Shown here piece by piece: positions 34,254 to 48,100 of a stretch of 64,000 bases of DNA. Below the pieces are notes generated by a model. The model was not told the origin of the DNA. It did not search any database and worked only from the letters and a program-made list of their open reading frames with translations. The stretch is from Liolophura sinensis (lineage: Eukaryota; Mollusca; Polyplacophora; Chitonida; Chitonidae): contig NC_088295.1 of the NCBI RefSeq assembly GCF_032854445.1, positions 75,110,028 through 75,174,027 on the forward strand, given 5' to 3'. The translations under genes were made by a program, and so were the position numbers. Each line of letters begins with the position of its first letter. Positions within the stretch are counted from its first letter, which is position 1.

Positions 34254-36526
34254 CCATTATAGTCCAAATCGGAGAATATATAGCATCAGGTTGACGTTTA
34301 CCAGCCTTGCAGTCACTTTACATATGCGCATAAGGCTGGAACAAAGTGCCAATGCGTGGACTCGAACTCGCCACTATTCATTGTGCTGCGGGGTTTTTTT
34401 TAAAAATTATTTCACACCTTCAATTCAGCCGCCTATGAAGGCAGAATCACGTAATCACACCTCACTGTTTACTCCAGCTCATACTTTTCTTATTAGAGCG
34501 TGACGACTTTTATCTCTTCCTTTTTGTGAATATTATGCAAGAATTCCATGACGCATGAGGCCGGCATGATCGGATTAAAACTGTTCGTAGATAGAGGTTA
34601 ATGTATAGTAGATCTTACCAAGCAGCTTGACGCACTGGCAGCAACAGAATTTTTGTTTTCAGTTAGACATATTTTTGACAGGCAGTTGCTTTATGTGGTC
34701 AAAGAAAATCGGGGTTATCTGTCTTTTGGCTGGTGGGGAAAGGAGGTATTTTTTTTCGTGTCACGCTTGATTCTTGAAACTACTATACTATAACCAGAAC
34801 TCTGTACACTATACAATATTATCGAGACGACTACAAAACATCACAGCCTATTTGATCCCGCATGTCACATTTACGATTAAGTAGCCTTTAATTGGTCCAT
34901 CGTATGATAACACAAGCATTGATCGGACCGAGGCACACTAATACTGTAATAAAGTAATCGCATAAAAAATATATAGGCTTACCTGAATTTCTTTCTGACA
35001 CCTTCCCTGCAGATTAAAAATCTCTCTCGCTTTGTTTTCAGTGGGAATATATGAAATGAGTGGGGAAAGACATGTTGGAAGAATTTATATAGAAGGGCCT
35101 TGTGTCAGTGGTCTAAAATTTGATTGGATAAAAATCTCAAAGACGTATAATTAACCCATGTGATAAAAATAGCTGCGGCCTGTAGGACTCAACCGCCTGT
35201 GTCCGTGTCTAGAAAGCGCCGCACAGTTAAGGCGGTATAACGGGAATTCCCCCATGGACAGTGAATAACAAACAACCGGAACTTCAGCTCTTACATTATA
35301 TACCTTCCGATTGGGATAAATAATACTCACCGGAAACAGGCTGTTGCCTTCTACCGAATATTGTGTGATTTGGATTTGAACAAGGTATATAAGCTATCTT
35401 TTGTTGTCTTGAGTCATGAACTGTAATAATATACGATGTAACGTTATGACGAACAACGGTTTGACATGACAACTCACCATAGCCCTGTAATCCGGTTTTG
35501 ATCGAAGTGATCTGTGAACGTGATTCAATCCATTCTAATGTCCAAGAAATACCAAGCTCAGAATTACATGTATGACAAACCAAGAGATCATGGCTGTGAG
35601 ACTCAAATATAGACTCAAATCGTGCAATGAATACAGCATGAAATGAAATTTGTACAGCTTTCTGACTGTAAATATACGGAATTTAAATGTCATTTATAAC
35701 TTCAATATTGTTAAATCTAATTTATTGGCAGTGGTAGAGCAGCACGGTTTCTGAAGAAATTTAACATGTTTACAAATGCTTTGAAAATATTACTATTTTA
35801 AGACTGTGAAATTAGCGTTTATATATGTGTTGGGATCGGCATTATAAATGCTCAAAATCTTGTAAAAAATCTCTTTACGTCCAAAATTAAATCTTTATCA
35901 GCCTTAATATTTTAAATTAGTGCATGACACTCACATTTAACAGCTTTCACTCAAGTTATTTCACATTTTTTAATATGTTGTATCATTTGAAATGCTGACA
36001 GTTTAACATCTGCATTTTGAGAGAATCATTCTAGTAGTTTCAGTGAGATGTATATGATGGATTAACTGCGTGAATTACAATTTATTTACTGTTTTTTAAA
36101 ACAATAACAATAGGCAAATTTTCATCTGCAGATATGGGTAACGGGGAAACAGAATATTCCTGTACGTGACAATAGTAGTCAATACGTATAGATTTTCTTC
36201 CTGACTTTCAACGTCGTTACCGAGGGTACTAGAGTCTATGTTTCCTGACTAAGTTAATAGTGGCGCACATAGCTACTTTGTTAAACTCAGCACACAGGGG
36301 ATTAAATCCTTCTTGTATCATACCAAAGACTTTTAAAATAGTATTTGTTAGCCATGACGTCAGTATAATGTGACTTGGGTGGAGTGTCATGTCTGGTGTC
36401 TTCGGCAAGATATTACAGTGGCGGTAACATGGACTCGCCCTGTCACAAGACAGTGTATGTACTCCCGGTGATTCCCCATCGTCATAGGATTGAAACATTG
36501 TTAAATACGACGTAAAAACCCAAGCT
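34254..36526. other. Intergenic DNA, nothing recognised
   Basis: Open frames of 95 and 100 codons at 35296-35583 and 36229-36531 (minus) show no motif. Confidence 0.45.
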
Positions 36527-36528
36527 TG

Positions 36529-36537
36529 CATACATAC

Positions 36538-36588
<51 letters not shown>
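36529..36588. repeat. (ATAC)n microsatellite
   Basis: About 14 tetranucleotide units. Confidence 0.95.
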
Positions 36589-36589
<1 letters not shown>

Positions 36590-36852
36590 TTACCTATTTT
36601 GTCAAACTTCAGTGAACATCGTATCGAGCAGTGTAAGGTCAATTGATGAAATTAATTATAATGATTCACAGTTTCAACTGCATTACTTATGTATACAAAG
36701 TGCAAACCATAAGGTGTAGGTCTGCGATTCACATAGAGCCTTTGTGAAATAAACAATTTATACTGTCGTACAAATGACTTAATGTTCATTGTTTGTTGGT
36801 ATATCGTTTTAAGTAAAATAAACCATTTATATTTGTGACTGTCAGCAATGTA

Positions 36853-36982
36853 TCAGCAACCTGGGATGGTCGTATGTTTCCCCCGGGCTCTGGCCGGCTT
36901 CCTCCCACCATAATTCTGGCCGCCGTCGCATAAGTGAAATATTCTTGAGTACGGCTTAAAACACCTATCCAATAAATAAATA
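36853..36982 (+). mobile_element. SINE fragment (main family), 3' part
   Basis: CAGCAACCTGGGATGGTCGT, CCCCGGGCTCTGGCCGGC, AAGTGAAATATTCTTGAGTA and an ATCCAATAAATAAATAC tail. Confidence 0.88.
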
Positions 36983-37204
36983 CGGCATTACACAGCCACC
37001 GTCACAACCTTTCAGGATTTCATTGTTTATCATCGAAAACTTCAGCCTTTTCTTTTTCTGCGGAACCTTAAACGTTTAAGCGCTTCATATACTGTTTTGT
37101 CAACAGACGTAAACACTTTTTATGATGATTACTTTCATATAGTGTATACATCTATATGAACATTCCGTTTCGCGAAGTTTTCCTCACCTAAGTCCATCTA
37201 TGTC

Positions 37205-37487
37205 CATTCATGTATACACATACGGTGATTCTTATCGCGTCTCGCAGGCTTGTATCAGTACATGTACAAATACAAACTGATTTGCACACACACATAGGCC
37301 GATTCTTATCGCTTATCACAGATTTGCATAAATACAAATACAAACTGATTTGCCCACACACATAGGCCGATTCTTATCGCTTCTCACAGATTTGCATAAA
37401 TACAAATACAAACTGATTTGCGCACACACATAGGCCGATTCTTATCACTTCTCACAGACTTGCATAAATACAAACACAAACTGATTT
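37205..37487. repeat. 68-bp tandem repeat, about four units
   Basis: Units contain CACACATAGGCCGATTCTTA, TCGCTTCTCACAG and AAATACAAACTGATTTGC. Similarity is highest in the middle units. Confidence 0.88.
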
Positions 37488-37489
37488 TC

Positions 37490-40425
37490 ACCCTGCCTCT
37501 CAAACTTCTATACATCTATATGTACACTGATTCACAACGTTTTCCCTAACACTTTCTCAAAAGTTTCTGTCAGTTACTATACACACATTCATTCGCAACA
37601 TTTCTGTCCCATTTTTTTATAATCGCACATACCGATTTGCCATTTCTTCAAAAGACCATAAAACACAAATATCCCGTAATCTCGTTGATCTTTACTCCAA
37701 ACTGCACACACACTTTAGCATGTGTTATTTGTCTAAAATCGGGAAGGGAGATGCTACTTTCCCCTCATATATAATATTATGTATATTTTTACTGTCTCCT
37801 TTCTGTCTGGCGATAAAAAGTCATTTTTTCAGTTGGAGGCAATCCACGACAATCCATTAAATAAATCCATTATTGGGGACGTATATAAACACATAGGCTT
37901 ATGTCGGTTATATCCTCAGAAATGTCCGCGCATGTGTAGTCAAACCGTGTCTAATCACAAAGGTGCAAAAGCTCCACGTAACTTTCCCGATGATCCTCGT
38001 GTTACCACTGCTCAGTGGCATACATCCAATAGCGTGTTTGTAAAGTTTCACGTGAACAGTGCATGCACAGCTTTATATACTAGCCGTAGATACCGGATGC
38101 CGGACGTGGTCAATAATATTCAATCACTCACCTCTATAGTCATAGCGACATTTACTCGAAACTCATTCATGATAGTGAAAACAGGATCCACTTGTCCTTG
38201 AAAACCTACCAACACGCCTTTTACACCACTTACACCTACATGTACATGGATTAACAAATTCTTTCTTCATTCAACATTGAATTCAAATCGCCTAGGAACT
38301 CTATATGCGCAAATATGCATGGATAGTCCACTTTAATTGCATATATTTTAGTCTATATGAAATCAGTGTATAAAGCTGAAAAAGCTTAATTAAGTCAGAT
38401 GAAAAATTTCAATGTTTTAATTTGATTTGTGCTGTAATGAAGAAAACGTATTTCAGCTGTATGTCTGGGGTTTGATTATATTGCGAATGTATGAAGTCGA
38501 GGAAGACAGAATACTGAAAACGCAACATTTAAGATTTTTATTGGTTATTGCTTTTTTCCTGAAGATCTCATGTTTCACTCTCATAACAAAGGTTAGGTTA
38601 TAACAGATGGAGAAAAACAAATAGAGCAAGGAGGTAACTCTGCACGTTGTTAGGTAATTGAGCAAAACTTGCAAGTCGACTATGATCAATGAACTTATAA
38701 TTGACATTGAAATGTGACTTAAAGATGAGAAAGAAAGTGGTCAGTAAAGCGTGAAAGTTGTTTAACCAATCGCTAAGCTAGCATTTGTGGGCGTCGTATC
38801 TTTCCTGAATTTACATCATTTAATCAGTATAATACGTAAGCGACTATTACGCCAGATTACATGCACTTGTTTACGGTCGTCTGAATATGACTCATGAAAG
38901 CTTGTCGTTGAACAACCACAACTGAGATTTATTCAAGTGCAAAATCTAGGCCATAACACATTGTTAAATTCAATGGTTGAAGTTATAAATGGGAGTAGCG
39001 CGAAACTTACCTGAGCGAACCATGAACTGTATGACCTATCGATGTAGTCAAACCGCACATATGCGGCCAGACAAAATTCTGTCATAAACATATATTCAGC
39101 GAATAAGAAAGTCAGACGAAAGGCTAAAGAAGTCAGGTAATTGAAATTATAAATCAGTGAGATAAGGGCTATTGCAATCCTATAATTCACACCTTGTTAT
39201 TATAACTTAAAAGGTATTGAGAAAAAAAGCAGAATATTTGCGTTTTTCGGTGGGGGGGGGGGGGGGTAGTGGCAGTAGCAGGGGTGGACAAAAAATCGGG
39301 TGTTGTTGATGTACATGGTAAGGAGAAAAATTCTTCCAGTCTCAAAATATTTATTTCATTTTCTTTTGTTTAAATCACGTTTAATGCATACCTGTGAGAG
39401 TATTTTTTTTTACCTTATACAGTTATATAAGAATAAACCAACTTTCGTTTGTAATAGGCAAAGAAATAGTATATCCCAAGAAAGTCATTGCACACACTTT
39501 TAAAGATACTAGCTACGAATGCTTTCATGAAAACGTTTGTCAAGTTTGCAGTTGGCGTTTGTTCAGGAAATAACAAATACATGCCTACATGATACTAACG
39601 AATCAGGATGTCTTATACAACCTTCCATTCACAGGGCACGAACTCACGTATCTATACTATACTATACTATTCAAATTGCGACTTCTATAGGAAGCGGAAT
39701 ATGAATATATTTTAGATGCTTTAATATATAGATCTTGTACAAGTCCGCATCCATATGTTCCACGTTTGTTGTATAGTTTTGTGGTATTGTTTGGTATAGT
39801 ATGTAGACAAATGCATCTTCAATGAGTTTGAGAGTTCACTGGTAAGCATACAGATGTGTCAAGATGCACACAGTGTAAATAAAGGCAATCTTCCAACATA
39901 TGAGAGACACTCGTTTTACACAAGCTTTATAAACTGCTAAAAAGTTTCTTTTTAATCACTGTATTATACCTTTATGACTTCCTTATTTTCTAAAAACGAG
40001 AGATTGAAGTAAAATACCATGCAGCTCAGTATATAGCATTTACAGTAACGAATCAAGGTATAGCAAAACATCAACACTCGATAATATCGTTACCATTTGT
40101 GAATGGTTTCACTGCCAGCATCTTGTAGAATGTAATGAAGAGCGAAGGAAATACACGCTTTTGGATCTTCAGACAACAAGAATTGATAATATCGTCGCCA
40201 TTTGTGAATGACTTTGGCAAATAAGTAATGTGATATTCTGTAAGAATTGCGTTTGAGTATGTGTTGTGAAATAGAGTATAGTGTCAAGGCGGTGTTGAAA
40301 TAAATCGTAAGTTCATTTGACCAGCGAAGTCAATTGTTCCTTACGCATTGATACGTGTGACAGTCTTCCCAAAAATTACCCGAGTACACACACAGTGTGC
40401 CGCTATATAGAAACGTGTACTAAAA
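37490..40425. other. Intergenic DNA with one unassigned open frame
   Basis: A 140-codon plus frame at 37779-38201 lacks any recognised domain or splice partner. A poly-G tract lies near 39251-39265. Confidence 0.4.
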
Positions 40426-40427
40426 CC

Positions 40428-40660
40428 ATATTTATTTGATTAGTGTGTTTCGCCGTACTCAAGAGTATTTCACTTATATGACGGCGGCCAGCATTATGGT
40501 GGGCCGAAACCGGGTAGAGCCCGGGAGATACCCATGACCTGCCCACGTACGGCCAGAGTGGAAGCCAGCATGAGCTGGACTTGAACTCACAGCGACCGCA
40601 TTGGTGAGAGGCTCCTTGGTCATTGCGCCGCGCTGGCGTGCCAACTACCGAGGCCCCTTG
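40428..40660 (-). mobile_element. Near full-length SINE (main family)
   Basis: Tail TTTATTTGATTAGTGTGTTT, body GCGGCCAGCATTATGGTGGG and GGGTAGAGCCCGGGAG, then ATGAGCTGGACTTGAACTCA (reversed box B) and the reversed head ending GAGGCCCC. It carries all parts without an interruption, so it is useful for building a consensus. Confidence 0.9.
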
Positions 40661-42597
40661 TATGGATATAAGAGTATGACAGAAACCAATTGTTTGTTAT
40701 ATATGAAGTGGATTATGCATGTAATATTCATCATATTTCATTTTTCGTGCACGGAAATGAAAAAAAAAATAAGTGGGGTTGATAAAACACGCTAAAAAGT
40801 TATTTTTTACATCAAACCTAAATTCACTAAAAGGAACTTTGATTGACTGTTTACGATAAATTGGGGAACTCTTCTTGGCTTTTGATTGGATCATTTAGTG
40901 AAAAAGACGAGGAAATGACCTAGAAGCCTTCTGGATGTATTCGGCGATATCTGTGGTTTGGCCAGTACCTGTTACAAATGAACACAAAAATTCTGTTACC
41001 TTTATACGTACTAATAATAGAAGAAGCTTCTAGACGGTGCTGGTTTTTATCATTATTGCTAATCTTCAAGTTCCAGCTACTAACCTCCTGTAATTTTTCA
41101 AAATAACACGCTAACGAGATACAGCATATGTTTGCAGCGTTTTCCTTCCGTTTTCTGTACTACAATGGTAATAAATTCTCTTGGGAAAGTCAGCGTGGAT
41201 TGCATCCAATTGGGCCCATTTATACATTGCCCTGTGTTATGGATGATGTTTGTAAATATGAACAATATTGTTAGAATATTGCAAGTATACAGTTCCAAAA
41301 ATTAATTAAACATACACATAAATATGGAAGCGGTTAACTTCTAAAAAAAATAAAGTCCTTTCAAAGTTAATCTTCAACCGTGTGGGTTATTTTGCCGTCT
41401 GGAAAGCTCAGAAACATATTTTTAACTGTTTGAAACCTCACAAACAAAGGCCCCAATGTCGCACGTGAGAAATGCCCGTTAGCCCTGGAACGCCTGCAGC
41501 ACGAGGAAATCATGACAGCCTGTTGTACATAGGAAGGATCGTATAGGATCGCAGGAAGTCTATGGCTTTTCCTCAGATGTTATCTATATATGACGCAGTA
41601 ATTCATTGGTTACATCTCAAGCAAATTTATCATACATAACGTAGTTCACTACCACTCATGCAGATTTACTTTAAACGTCATTTATGTGTATCAAGGGCAA
41701 CAAAATTGTTCAGGTCCCCTGGAGCCTAATTTGATATGTGCATGTGTGAACATGGCTTAAAACACATTGACTTTACCATATGTAAAGATAATATCATTTT
41801 CACAGGATTAGCAACACCTGAAGCCCATTACCTTGTACATTTTTTCACTACACGTAGACATAAGTATAACTGACATTATATGAAATAAGAGCAATGAGTG
41901 ACGTGCTTGCCTTCGCCTTTATCATGCATGTAAGTCTTAAAACGTTTATGCATCCAGGTTTGAATCCTGATGCATTTTGCATCCGCGTGTACATATAAAT
42001 TAATTTTCGAAGAGAAGTAAAACAGTAGTTCGAACTTTCCAAAAATCTCAGCTCATCGATTACGTTGTACTTTTAAATTTACTTTGAGCTTTAGGACCGC
42101 CTTGTTGGTGGAATACAGTTAATATGCCAGACTTCAAATGTCACACTGAGCTAGTGATTGGTGGATAAGTTAAGTGGGGAATACCCTATATAGCTGTAAA
42201 GCTCGACCTTGATTTCCGCATTGTCCTTACGCTCCTTCACTGCTTCACATGGTGTAAAGCAAGGTCAAATCCTGGATCAGCCCAAGTCTAACGCAAATAT
42301 TCTCAAATATAGTTTACTCTTCACACACAAGCAAAGTACATTAAATAACCTTCTTATCGCCATTGAATTAACCATCACTTACATAGAATGTCGTCAAAAG
42401 TGACAAAGTATACGTGCATCTAACGCCTTTATAATACAGGTTGACTTTAAATAGCCTTTGGGTTTCTATGAAGCTTTCTACGAGAATCTTTAAACATGAA
42501 TAGTCTGTCAACATTTATAAAAGCAGTATATATGTACTTTTAATGTTCGGTGCGTCCCTGCTAATGCGGCCATTCATTATTTAAGGGTTGTTGGCCT

Positions 42598-42600
<3 letters not shown>
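40661..42600. other. Intergenic DNA, nothing recognised
   Basis: No supportable exon or repeat. Confidence 0.45.

Positions 42601-42601
<1 letters not shown>

Positions 42602-42680
<79 letters not shown>
42602..42680. repeat. (TA)n microsatellite
   Basis: About 79 bp of pure TA dinucleotides. Confidence 0.97.
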
Positions 42681-42682
<2 letters not shown>

Positions 42683-43990
42683 AAAACAATTGTTCCAGAT
42701 TATGTATTTTAATAAGATTATGGTTTTCATGTTTTTATTAAGGTTTGGTATTTTATTTTGAATATATCTGTCTATATTTTATTAAAATGTTCCCGTTATT
42801 GCATCGAAAAACCATTCACTGCCTCTTGATTTAAACATGCTCTGGCCGTGAGATGGTTGAAATACTGCCGACGCGCCGTTAAGCCATGATCATTCACTCA
42901 GTTCTCTTTTTCAGTATACGGTTAAATTCTGCTCATCCATGTCATGTTCCTGACATGTTATAAAGAGGAGTATACGTATTATAAATTCTCTTTTTTTCCA
43001 TCACATTTTCTTGCAATATGCTCATATATTTTTGTGATGACTGACATGAAAATATTTTCCTATAATTCAAAACAATAAAAACCATCAAATAATAACAGTG
43101 ATAATTAATTGGTATGATATGATCGATTTTAACATTTCATTTACTCGTCAGCATACCATATGACATTGAAAGCATTTAATCATGAAGCTTCTGATAAGTT
43201 TGTTCTCAAAATTTGGGTTTCTTTTGTGTGCGAAAGAATGCCTATAGTGATGTAACGTGTAATGTTCTGGTTTTGCCATCTATAATGTAATCAGTCTTCT
43301 TAATTGGACGGAATAATAACAATCTTATTTCGGTTTTAGCTAAATGCCCATGGAATATGTTTGAAATTTTTTTTTAAAAAGTACAAACTTCGTTTATTAA
43401 TGAAACGCTAACCAGCAATGTAACCGATCTAAAGAATGTAATGTGAAGTTGTAATCCCGGACATGGTTTTGTCAAGCAGATATCAATGGCACGACAAGAA
43501 TGGTTGATGCATGAATAAACACATCCTGCACTAGAACAAACTGTCCATGACGAAGACAGCTTATCAGTTGCTCAGTACACACAGGTAAGGTGTAACCCCT
43601 TTGCGAGGAATGGGGAAGAAAACTACTCCTCTTGTAGCTTAGGTTAATGACTTGGGAGATCAGTGGATTTAATGTCAATACATACATGTCATGAAGACAG
43701 AACCTGGCTACGTGCAGTTACTCACAAGATCGGCGCCACAAGGTACACCGTGAGAGTGAGAGATCTGTCAAGGCCCCTAGCCAAAACTATGTTCACAACT
43801 TACATTTATCAACACATTACTGTGTTTTTAAATCTCGAAACGCATCATAATTACATGTATTTAAATAATTATTTCTCCTCGTTTGGTTCGAAACAGTAGA
43901 ATTTATTAACAGTTCAATATTTTACTAACAATCGGTAACAATAAAACTGAACCTCGGGGAACTAAACCATGTTATGCAGACAGTGATACG
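42681..43990. other. Intergenic DNA, nothing recognised
   Basis: Short open frames only, without motifs. Confidence 0.45.
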
Positions 43991-43991
<1 letters not shown>

Positions 43992-44028
<37 letters not shown>

Positions 44029-44114
44029 ACGACACACACACACACACACGCGCGCGCGCGCACGCATACATATACATACATACATGCATACACACGCATG
44101 CACACGCACACACA
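43992..44114. repeat. Compound microsatellite (TA)n-(CA)n-(CG)n-(CATA)n
   Basis: TA run to about 44027, CA run to 44049, CG run to about 44061, then mixed CATACA/CACACG. The alternating purine-pyrimidine CG part is of the kind that can adopt Z-DNA. Confidence 0.93.
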
Positions 44115-45110
44115 ATGTTATGTTGAACAACTATTGCACATTTGCAAAACTATTTAGCAATGGCTTGTTATTGTACTATACTTACATAGTGGTATTATGA
44201 CAGGCATTAGTACGAAACCGGGAACTTCTAGTTTACCGGTACAACCTTCTGTGTAGAGTTTACATTATAAATAGGGCCTTGTTCGCTCATCCGTTTCCCG
44301 ATGCCCTGCCCGTTGCTATTTTAAGTTATTTTGATATTTAAAAAAATACACGGGTCAAAGTCTAGGACTCGACCACACAACATCACAAGATTTAGCAGGG
44401 ATGACTTCAACAAACTACTGTGTGATGACCAATTAAGTCTCTAATGGATTATTACGTAAGGTGCAATAAAAGCAGAAAAAGGTGGGGAGATTTGAGGGGC
44501 TACCATGGCTCCGGAAGATATTGCCTTCCAGCTAGGCGACTTTCAGGTGATAATTTTGTGAAATCTGAGCAGTTTTGATTAAGGTTATTTATGTCTAACT
44601 ACGGTCAGAAACTTGAGAATAAACGAGAGCTTGAAGAAGCCAAAGATGGCGACAAAAGCGGAAAATATGAAAAGGGAAAGCAGACAACAATATCCATTTA
44701 AACACTCACCGCATCTTAGAAAAATACTTCGTTTACAGTACTCACACTAATCGCCAGCGTTAACTAGATTCGAACTCATTGTCTCAATAGTCAAATGAGT
44801 ATGGCTGACAATTTCACTACTTTCCGGTCGATCTGCCGTGGAATTGTGAGGTCACCAGTTCGAAACCTGCTATTGCTAGTGAGGCTGCGGTTGGTGATTT
44901 ACCAGGCCAGGGTAAGATAAAGCCACAGGTAAGCACTTTCACAGAACTTTGGAAGTTACATTTCTCGTAATTGCTCCAGTAAAATACGTTGTCTAGGTTA
45001 TATACGACCACAAGGCAGCGCCATTTATAAAGAAACTTACCAAAAATTAAAAGTTTTGTAAAACTTTTGCCGGCTTACTGCTACTGTGCAGAATAAGGCG
45101 ATGAGCCATG
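44115..45110. other. Intergenic DNA, possible decayed SINE head
   Basis: A tRNA box-B-like GTCACCAGTTCGAAACC lies at about 44851-44867. Nothing else is recognised. Confidence 0.4.
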
Positions 45111-45112
45111 CA

Positions 45113-48100
45113 CTGGTGTCAAGTCTGATGTTTTCCACATGGTGTGGGTGTTTTGTCAGACCATGTATACTTTGGAATGGGGTGTCAGGTCTGATGTTTT
45201 CCACATGGTGTAGGTGTTCTGTCAGAACATGTATACTATAGAATCGCGTGTCAAATCTGATTCTTTCCACATGGTGTAGATGTTCTGTCAGACCATGTAT
45301 ACTGTAGAATAGGGTGTGAGGTCTGATGTTTTCCAAATGGTGTAGGTGTTCTGTCAGACTGATGTTTTCCACATGGTGTAGGTCTCTGTCAGACCATGTA
45401 TACTGTAGAATCGGGTGTCTGGTCTGATGTTTTCCACATGGTGTATGTGTTCTGTCAGACCATGTATACTGTAGAATCGGGTGTCAGGTCTGATGTTTTC
45501 CACATGGTGTATGTGTTCTGTCAGACCATGTATGCAGTAGAATCGGGTGTCAGGTCTGATGTTTTCCACATGGTGTAGGTGTTCTGTCAGACCATGTATA
45601 CTGTAGAATCGGGTGTCAGGTCTGATGTTTTCTACATGGTGTAGGTGTTCTGTCAGACCATGTATACTGTAGAATCGGGTGTCAGGTCTGATGTTTTCCA
45701 CATGGTGTATGTGTTCTGTCAGACCATGTATGCAGTAGAATCGGGAGTCAGGACTGATGTTTTCCACATGGTGTATGTGTTCTGTCAGACCATGTATACA
45801 GTAGAATCGGGAGTCAGGACTGATTTTTTCCACATGGTGTATGTGTTCTGTCAGACCATGTATACTGTAGAATCGGGTGTCAGGTCTGATGTTTTCCACA
45901 TGGTGTATGTGTTTTGTCAGACCATGTATGCAGTAGAATCGGGAGTCAGGTCTGATGTTTTCCACATGGTGTATGTGTTCTGTCAGAACATGTATGCAGT
46001 AGAATCGGGAGTCAGGACTGATTTTTTCCACATGGTGTATGTGTTCTGTCAGTCCATGTATACTGTAGAATCGGGTGTCAGGTCTGATGTTTTCCACATG
46101 GTGTAGGTGTTCTGTCAGAACATGTATACTGTAGAATCGGGCGTCGGGTCTGATGTTTTCCACATGGTGTAGGTGTTCTGTCAGTCCATGTATACTGTAA
46201 AATCGAGTGTAAGGTCTGATGTTTTCCACATGGTGTATGTGTTCTGTCAGACCATGTATACTGTAGAATCGGGTGTCAGGTCTGATGTTTTCCACATGGT
46301 GTAGGTGTTCTGTCAGTCCATGTATACTGTAGAATCGGGTGTCAGGTCTGATGTTTTCCACATGGTGTAGGTGTTCTGTCAGACCATGTATACTGTAGAA
46401 TCGGGTGTCATGTCTGATGTTTTCCACATGGTGTAGGTGTTCTGTCAGTCCATCTATACTGTAGAATCGGGTGTCAGGTCTGATGTTTTCCACATGGTGT
46501 AGGTGTTCTGTCAGTCCATGTATACTGTAGAATCGAGTGTAAGGTCTGATGTTTTCCACATGGTGTAGGTGTTCTGTCAGACCATGTATACTGTAGAATC
46601 GGGTGTCAGGTCTGATGTTTTCCACATGGTGTAGGTGTTCTGTCAGAACATGTATACTGTAGAATCGGGTGTCAGGTCTGATGTTTTCCACATGGTGTAG
46701 GTGTTCTGTCAGAACATGTATACTGTAGAATCGGGCGTCGGGTCTGATGTTTTCCACATGGTGTAGGTGTTCTGTCAGTCCATGTATACTGTAGAATCGG
46801 GTGTCAGGTCTGATGTTTTCCACATGGTGTAGGTGTTCTGTCAGAACATGTATGCAGTAGAATCGGGCGTCGGGTCTGATGTTTTCCACATGGTGTAGAT
46901 GTTCTGTCAGACCATGTATACTGTAGAATCGGGTGTCAGGTCTGATGTTTTCCACATGGTGTAGGTGCTCTGTCAGGACATGTATACTGTAGAATCGGGC
47001 GTCGGGTCTGATGTTTTCCACATGGTGTAGGTGTTCTGTCAGTCCATGTATACTGTAAAATCGAGTGTAAGGTCTGATGTTTTCCACATGGTGTATGTGT
47101 TCTGTCAGACCATGTATACTGTAGAATCGGGTGTCAGGTCTGATGTTTTCCACATGGTGTAGGTGTTCTGTCAGGACATGTATACTGTAGAATCGGGTGT
47201 CAGGTCTAATGTTTTCCACATGGTGTAGGTGTTCTGTCAGTCCATGTATACTGTAGAATCGAGTGTAAGGTCTGATGTTTTCCACATGGTGTAGGTGTTC
47301 TGTCAGACCATGTAGGCCTATACTGTAGAATCGGGTGTCAGGTCTGATGTTTTCCACATGGTGTAGGTGTTCTGTCAGACCATGTATACTGTAGAATCGG
47401 GTGTCAGGTCTGATGCTTTCCACATGGTGTATGTGTTCTGGCAGACCATGTATACTGTAGAATCGGGTGTCAGGTCTGATGTTTTCCACATGGTGTAGGT
47501 GTTCTGTCAGACCATGTATACTGTAGAATCGGGTGTCAGGTCTGATTTTTTCCACGGGGTGTAGATGTTCTGTCAGACCATGTATACTGTAGAATCGGGT
47601 GTCTGGTCTGATGTTTTCCACATGGTGTAGGTGTTCTGTCAGTCCATGTATACTGTAGAATCGAGTGTAAGGTCTGATGTTTTCCACATGGTGTAGGTGT
47701 TCTGTCAGACCATGTATACTGTAGAATCGGGTGTCAGGTCTGATGTTTTCCACATGTTGTAGGTGTTCTGTCAGACTGATGTTTTCCACATGGTGTAGGT
47801 GTTCTGTCAGAACATGTATACTGTAGAATCGGGTGTCAGGTCTGATGTTTTCCACATGGTGTATGTGTTCTGTCAGACCATGTATACTGTAAAATCGAGC
47901 CATGTATACTGTAAAATCGAGTGTAAGGTCTGATGTTTTCCACATGGTGTATGTGTTCTGTCAGACCATGTATACTGTAGAATCGGGTGTCATGTCTGAT
48001 GTTTTCCACATGGTGTAGGTGTTCTGTCAGACTGATGTTTTCCACATGGTGTAGGTGTTCTGTCAGACCATGTATACTGTAGAATCGGGTGTCAGGTCTG

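Noticed and set aside
34073..34267. Possible tRNA gene or small ORF on the minus strand
   Set aside because: Box A and box B are present, but the spacing and missing acceptor stem pairing fit a SINE head, and the same sequence occurs in other SINE copies.
35296..35583. 95-codon minus ORF
   Set aside because: No motif or splice context that makes it an exon of DUOXA or of another gene.
37779..38201. 140-codon plus-strand ORF
   Set aside because: No recognisable domain, no splice partners, and length within chance for stop-poor stretches.
45396..46106. Plus-strand open frames of 60 and 153 codons
   Set aside because: They are the reverse reading of the 66-bp satellite and are broken by shortened units.
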